From NCBI GenBank assembly GCA_014871385.1, contig CM026426.1:28851037-28915036 (forward strand): 64,000 nt of DNA, in the 5' to 3' direction. Both the position numbers and the translations under genes were made by a program. The notes beneath the pieces were generated by a model, which worked only from the letters and a program-made list of their open reading frames with translations, did no database searches and was not told the origin of the DNA. Shown here piece after piece: positions 58,163 to 64,000 of this stretch. The stretch is from Ceratodon purpureus. Taxonomy: Eukaryota > Streptophyta > Bryopsida > Pseudoditrichales > Ditrichaceae. Numbering within the stretch: position 1 is the stretch's first letter; the number at the start of each line of letters is the position of its first letter.

Positions 58163-58576
58163 ATGGAATCACAAGATCTTGACGATTGACAGCTGCCCTT
58201 ATCTCAGTTACCGATTGATCCAAGTCAACCATCTTCTTCAAGGCGGCGTTTGCGAGATGAGGCGGGGCCTCCTGAGCGTTGTGTGCAATCACAAACAGAG
58301 CCAGGTATCTCGCAGTTTACACTTGCGGCCTTGCAATTGGATAACAGGGCTTTGGTTATCGTTTTGGAATTTGAGCCTACGCTTTCCGGGAACTATCAAA
58401 TGGTGTTTGAAGGGTCCTCTGAGAACAACAATGAAGGTCAAATGGTGAGCCTCATTTCTAGTGAAGTTGGCCATCGCTTTTGGCTTCAAGGACAGCTCAA
58501 TGCCTTGATCAGGGAACGGATGGCAAGCTTCATAGGTGCGGTTATTTTGGGTATTTTGGAGTTTTTGAGTGTTTGA
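58163..58576 (+). pseudogene. unidentified ORF, possibly the start of a retroelement gag
   Basis: Met at 58163 opens MESQDLDD, a TGA, then QLPLSQLPIDPSQPSSS, RRRLRDEAGPPERCV, a helical segment ALQLDNRALVIVLEF and LQGQLNALIRERMASFIGAV, ending at 58574-58576. Position just after a leader-like region suggests gag, but no family motif is seen. Confidence 0.35.
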
Positions 58577-59149
58577 CGTAGATGCTTCTTTTTATTCGGA
58601 TTTTAGTGCTGCTTTGGCTTATTTTTAGCCTTAAATTTGAGTTTTATTTCCACCAATTGATTTTATTTGGAGTTGGATGAAAGTTAGTTGCTTTCTCTAC
58701 TTCTATCTAGTTGACTTTGAGGTTTGTGGATCCAAAGATGACTTAGATTGGTGATAAGATATAAATGGAGGGAGCCTATGGCTAGAAAGATGCCCTCATG
58801 GGCGAGGCATGGGCTGAGGTGGCCGGGTTTAGAAGGATATGGGGGGGGAATCCTCCTCTCTCCTTGTCATTGTTTTAGTTTTATGAGGTGTGCTGGAGTG
58901 AGGGGAGCCGAGAGTTGAAACGGACTCTGTGTATTGTGTGAGCAGAATTTGAATACAAAAATTAATAAAATTAAAGATGATAAGTATACGCTTCTATTGG
59001 CGTTGATTTCACTTGATTTGGAGCTTTTATAAGTGTTTTGTGAGCGTTTGAGTAAAGAGTGGTCTGTTGATACCCAAAGCGAGGAACAGAGATTTTGTAC
59101 CTCCCCTACAGCCGCAATTCTAGTTGAAGCAAAGTAAAATTTAAAGAGA
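58577..59149. other. no gene supported
   Basis: Mixed-composition sequence without a recognisable frame or repeat. Confidence 0.4.
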
Positions 59150-59540
59150 GTGAAGTAATTTTTGTTAGCTTTTCATAGAAATAACACACTTATAGATAGC
59201 ATTCGTAAATCTTGAGTTATGAGCAAATAAGTAGGGAACTACATACTGCTGCTCGAGATTTCTGATAGGAAAGTTTGAGTGCTCATATCTTACGGACAGA
59301 AGCTTTGTTTCAAATGAAAATTTGATGCATGATAGCAAACTGTCTTAGCTTACAATAAAGCTTTTACACTTGAAGAGAGCATCCATAAATCTTGAGTTAT
59401 GAGCATATAAGTGGAGTAGTATACACTGCCGCTCAAGATTTTATAGTAAAGTTTGAAGGCTCATATCATATAGAAAGTAGCTGTGTTTCAAATCAAAATT
59501 TGTTACATCTTAACAAACTGTCTTAACTTTCAGAAGAGTT
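59150..59540. repeat. two-unit 180-bp tandem repeat
   Basis: AAATCTTGAGTTATGAGCA occurs at 59208 and 59388, and CAAACTGTCTTAGCTTWC at about 59337 and 59515. The whole unit is duplicated at about 80% identity by eye. Confidence 0.8.
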
Positions 59541-60172
59541 ATCACTTCTTTAAAGAGAAGCTCTAGAACGTGTTTGGTGACTGTTTTAGTATTGCTGGTC
59601 CAGAAGAGGTCCGAATTGAAGAATTGAAGATTTGAAGTCTTGAAGAATGGAAGAGTCAAGTGAAGATTTACATTGCGAGGACCTATCCTACGTTGTAGGC
59701 ATGTAGCTTTGTTATTCCTTGCCTGATTTGGAGGCTCGTTGTGAATTTTGTATTGTAAACTTTGTTGCGGGTTTGGACTGAGGTAACAATCAGCCTTACC
59801 TCATTGATTGTCGTGGGCGACGAAATGGGGTTGATGGCCCACATGGTTGAATCTTATGTCGTTTTCATAGTGAGACTGAGTTGATGACTAGTAGACTGTG
59901 AATTTGAAAGTTTAGGATCCATAATCACGAACGGTTCAACTCGTGGTCTGCCGTCCGTTCTACCCGTCCCATATCCCGTGGTTTCTTATCCCCTCCTTGA
60001 CCCTTGAGCCCCTAGAGCCATAAGAGGATAGGCCAATGGGGAGCTCATTGAAGATTCAAGACCCGAAGGGACATTGATTAAGAATCCCTCCTCCTTAAGT
60101 CAATTTCAGCTGCAGCCAAAATCCCTGTGATTTTCCAAAGCAAACTTCTCTCTACTCGACAGCGCGGAAATG

Positions 60173-60208
60173 GGCGCCACGGTCATAGGGGGATGACCGG
60201 CGCCCATT
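60173..60208. repeat. strong short hairpin
   Basis: GGGCGCC-AC-GGTCAT-AGGGGG-ATGACC-GGCGCCC: two perfect stems joined by a small bulge around a G-rich loop. It is followed 40 bases on by A-rich DNA (60242-60330). No run of T directly after it, so not a bacterial-type terminator. Confidence 0.6.
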
Positions 60209-60241
60209 ATAATGCAGTACTCTACGGTGTCCCATCACATT

Positions 60242-61960
60242 AAAAAATTTATAAAAAAAAATTCAAAAAAAAAAATTCAAAAAAAAAATTAAAAAAAAAA
60301 TTAAAAAAAAAAAAAAAAAAAAAAAACACAATTATAACGGGAAAAGATAAAAACAAAATGGGAAAAATAAAATAAGAATAAAAACAAGATAAAAAACCAA
60401 AAAACAAATAATGAAAGATAAGATTATTATCTAAAATTGGAAGGAAATAAAATTGAATATGGACATAATAAAAACCAAATGAAAATAAAACCTTATTTGG
60501 CGATTTTAAAAATACTTGAATCTGGGTAAAAATAAGAGAAGTTGGGAAACTAATTTAATTTAAAAATGAAAAGGGAAAAAAATAAAAAAATAAAAGCAAA
60601 TAAGAAACCAAAAGAAGAAAAGGTCTAAAATAATGATTGGTGGGAAAATTAAATAAAATTGGAAAAAGGGAAATAATATAATCTTAACAATTATTAACTT
60701 TTGATTATCTTGAAGAACCAAAAATTATTAATTATTAATTATCTTACGTACAAGTACACTTCATTCTACAACATTAGTATTTAGAAAAAAAAATGGGGTG
60801 AAAAAAAAAATGACAAAAAGGGAAAAGAAAATAATAAAGACCAAAACAAAGCAAACTCAAAAATAACAATTGTTAGGAAACATAACAAAAATTGAGAGAA
60901 GAAGGAAAATAATGTAATCCTAAAAATTATTAATTAGAAGTTCTCAAAGGAACTCTCGAAAACATCATTTGTTGTCAAATGATAAAGGAATGAACTTTGA
61001 AAAATAAAAAGGTGTATAAATTATTATTCATATTTGATAAATTGAAGAATATGACTTGTATAAGTTTATGAATTTCTTATAATTCATTCTAAAATAACTC
61101 TGCGGAAAAGTGTATTTGATTCTACTATTTCATTTTTATAAATTATTTTTGTATTTCTTACCCTTCGTACCAAGTACTCTATTTTATTTTAGGGGAATCA
61201 TTCTTTCTATTTAATGATTTTTGTAAAGATGAAAATAAAAAAAATAAAAATCCATGAAAGTCCCCTAAAATGAATCTAAGAAGAAATACTAATTAATGAG
61301 CTTCTCTCCTAGTCCCAGTCTTGTAGACTATATTTATTAATATAAATTAAAACAAACTAAATCAAATTAATAAGATTTATCCTATTCTACCTCCTTCTAA
61401 AGGTCGCAAAGAATACATTGTGAGACATAAATTTCAGAAATTTAGAAATAAATACAAAAACTAAAAATAAGAAAATTCAATTTAGAAATGATGAATCGTG
61501 CGGCGTGCCACTAAGATCTTGTAGAAAACACTAAGAAATATGAAATGAAAAAACTTATTAAAAAATGACATATGATCCAAAATTAAGAGAAGTGGATCTA
61601 AAAGCAAGATAACTTTATAAGAAAGCATGATTTAAAGTTTAAAATTTGCCTTCCTATGATAACTATTTCAATAAATAACATCCATATTTTATAATATTTA
61701 AACATAATATTCCAAATGTAAGATCTCTAGAAAAGAATTCTAGTCTTATTTGCCTGAGTATGGACGATGTACTCTTGACTATGTATTCACACATCTCTTA
61801 AATTTTGAAAGTGTATTGCCTAAATTTTATATATTTATTTTTTGTTTTTAAAAAGAAAGTATACATTTGAAGACAATTTCAGCGTCCATGAAACGGTTCG
61901 CTTCAGTATATTCTCTATAGAATACATTTGAAATGAAAGGTAATACTTCTCTACAACATT
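60242..61960. other. AT-rich DNA, no gene supported
   Basis: Starts with poly-A-like runs (60242-60330), then about 1.6 kb of AT-rich sequence without convincing frames or repeats. Confidence 0.6.
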
Positions 61961-62025
61961 ACCCTTCTACAAAACATTGTATATCATGAAAAAACATATC
62001 AACTATGCCTCAAACTTTGAGCCCC

Positions 62026-64000
62026 CTAGTCGTTGTCAGCATGTTCAATGTCGACATCACAGGCAACATCCTCCCCAGCAGCACTGTTGCCAGCATCCTC
62101 GATGTCCACATCGTTGCCAGCAGCGTTCCTTTGTTTATCTTCCTCGCCCCCACTTCCAATCATGTCCCCGTTGGCATTCCATTCTGGCTCTCCTTCCACA
62201 AAGCCATCTCCGTCGCCCTCCATGACTTCTTCAATAACATATGCTCCCCCATCACGCCTCCTCCTTGACCTCCACTCCTTGTACGCGTTTGCAGCGTTTG
62301 ATTGATGCCACCGCTCGCGTCTCCTGGATGCCACTACGGCCTTTGGTCCATCAGCTGGGTCAGGTACAGCTCCCTGGATCTCCAATTTCATGTTATATCA
62401 ATGTTGTATGTTTTGGTACCAATGCAAAAATTATTGCAGAATCGCAATAGTATGGGCATTCCCACCACCATGGGCTGTATGTGCTTGATGTGCCGCCTTC
62501 GCCTGATGGTGTAATTTCTCCATACCTTGGCAACTCCCGACTCCATGGCTCCTATAGTGATCCACAAACCAAGAAGAGTGTCTTACAATTACGTGCTGTC
62601 AACAACAAGAAGGAAGTTAAAAGGCACTTGCTGAGGTCAAGTAGGCCGCCACTGAAGAAAGACCGAAAGCATCAATTGATAGAGCGGAGAGCATACCATG
62701 TAGTGGGTAACATGCTCCTCTCTGAAGGCCTTTAAGTATGCCTTTCCCCACTTGTGTATCTTTTGTTTGAACTGCATGCTGTCAACACCAATCCGGTCAA
62801 ATATGGTACGACCTCTTCAAAGGCTTGCCACATCTAATACTTTGCAATGCGGTCAGCTCCACTTCCGGTATTATTATTCTTAGCTTGACAAATATGTTTC
62901 CAGGCCTTATCATTGCCAGACCAAAGGCTTGGCCTAAAAAGTCTGCTAGCAACAACACCACTCAGAGATGGTTTCTGTGGCACGTTTCCAGTGGTGCCAC
63001 TCAGCTTTGGGTCCCTCTTAATCTCCACGTTTCCACCAAGAGCCCCAATCGCGGACAACGACCTCTCCATTTGTTCACTTGCAATAACCCTGAGTCTTTG
63101 ATTCTGTATGTTCCAAACATACATGATATGCAAGTGCACAATCTTCTCTATCAATCGAACTAGGGCATGCAGTGTAGAAATGTGCACTCTGGACAAAGGA
63201 ATTGGCAGGATAGGCCTCCACCTAGTAGATGCTGTCATGTCACAAGGTTCTTCTGGTACGCTGCTCGAAAATAGTCCTCCCACCCAGTTTGCTTTACCAC
63301 GGCTTTTGATGGCAGCATTTGCCTGACTTGCTGTCCCCACTGTCGGCTTCATCCTCTTTTGGTCGCAGTATATGCAGTTCATTACACATGCAGGCCTAGA
63401 CTGAAGCCCTTAGATGCACTTAATTGTCTTCATGTCTGCTACAAGGTGCCACTCCACATAGAATTTACCAACTTGGGGGACTTGTAGTCTCTCGCCATCT
63501 GACTGTGCTGCAATCACAATTGGTAAGTTTGATTTTTAAAATATCCACGAGAGAACATCGTAGGACTTCTTTTTGACTTGGAACGTGGCAACTAGCCAAA
63601 TCTCTTGCTCGTATTGTATTGAGAAGTACCTCACATGGTCCATCTGAATGTCAGCGTCGAATGCCCTGTTCATCAATGTGATGCTAACACGTTCAAATGT
63701 TTTTCCGTTCACAATCTCCGCCTTGTCCAGTTTGAGGACAAAGATCAGCGGAGCCCCTTCCAACTCTACAAAAATCTCCTCACATGAGAATGTCTGTCCG
63801 ATGCAATTAAATTAGCTTCCTTTGTTAAAGACGCTCAATGCGGTTGCTGGCACCAAACGGACATTCACCTTGGCACTAACAGGATGAAAAGAGGATGCAT
63901 ATCTGATTCCATGATGCCATAAAAGATGACCATGCTTTGCTGGACCACCTTAAGGTTTGTAAATAGTGAATTCTTTTCATCCAAGAACACCTCCTTTTGC
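62026..64000 (-). pseudogene. gene B copy 3 (5' part beyond the right edge)
   Basis: From the edge: exon 2 end (KEVFLDEKNSLFTNLKVVQQ, about 63996-63880). Exon 3 (about 63780-62701) has LIFVLKLDKAEI, VRYFSIQYEQEIW, a stop near 63535, ADMKTIKCI-stop-GLQ (about 63440-63400), NCIYCDQKR, VHISTLHALVRLIEKIV and FREEHVTHYM at a GTATGC donor. Exon 4 (about 62597-62026) has HVIVRHSSWF, GVGSCQGMEKLHHQAK keeping the candidate Glu, one TAA near 62434, HWYQNIQH, an Arg-rich stretch, and an acidic tail ending DVDIEHADND at 62026. Exon 3-4 splice sites match B1 and B2. It is more decayed than B1. Confidence 0.65.

Noticed and set aside
60173..60208. Rho-independent terminator
   Set aside because: No T run follows and the context is eukaryotic.

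Overview
The window looks like repeat-dominated nuclear DNA of a photosynthetic eukaryote of the plant lineage; a charophyte-type alga or another non-seed streptophyte is my guess. The evidence is spliceosomal GT-AG introns at conserved positions, a plant-type hAT transposase, Ty3/Gypsy (one chromodomain type) and Ty1/Copia retroelements, tRNA-derived SINE-like units, and exons resembling a thylakoid-lumen pentapeptide-repeat protein. The species cannot be fixed from sequence alone. There are no bacterial-style operons, no CRISPR array and no rRNA gene. Almost every coding stretch is mobile-element derived, and most carry stops or frameshifts.

The most interesting content is a gene set that recurs several times and that I do not recognise as a described transposon. 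Gene A (4838-6308, 30480-31800, 49439-50660; all + strand) encodes about 400 residues of unknown function with a possible ubiquitin-like C-terminal domain. Gene B (16414-19906, 32341-35812, 62026 to the right edge; all - strand) is a gene of four or more exons of about 950 residues. It has an N-terminal coiled coil, a helix-turn-helix-like segment, a core with candidate catalytic Asp, Asp and Glu plus a CxxC knuckle, and an acidic tail, a layout that recalls RAG1/Transib-type or CMC-type DDE transposases. Gene C (7830-9369, 22445-24929, 51320-53215; all - strand) encodes a coiled-coil protein with a RING-like C-terminal zinc finger. A is always followed by a convergent C or B. A1, C1 and B1 may be one element running from about 4560 to 20320, because the same GGTGGCAACAC...GTGTTGG motif lies upstream of A1 and, duplicated, upstream of B1. 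A 5.6-kb structure with inverted repeats (9763-15340) would then be nested inside it.

Layout: 1-4264, hAT transposase read in frame into an acidic linker and a protein-kinase-like domain (three main lesions); 4560-9369, genes A1 and C1; 9763-15340, inverted-repeat structure holding an AT-rich unknown gene split by a GC-rich segment with a 261-bp foldback tandem array, plus SINE-like units; 16414-20322, gene B1 and its 5' tandem repeats; 20780-21560, GC-rich low-complexity DNA and a Copia fragment; 22445-24929, gene C2 interrupted by an LTR; 25700-29250, purine-rich DNA around the 3' end of a chromodomain Gypsy element with its LTR; 30480-35812, genes A2 and B2; 36700-39420, Copia reverse-transcriptase remnant and the 3' end of an LTR element with a coiled-coil 3' ORF; 41410-43030, probable host pentapeptide gene; 43930-47310, decayed Gypsy with a foldback element; 48814-53215, subterminal repeats, genes A3 and C3; 53216-57508, nearly full Gypsy pol joined directly to C3; 57640-61960, retroelement leader-like sequence, tandem repeats and AT-rich DNA; 62026-64000, gene B3.
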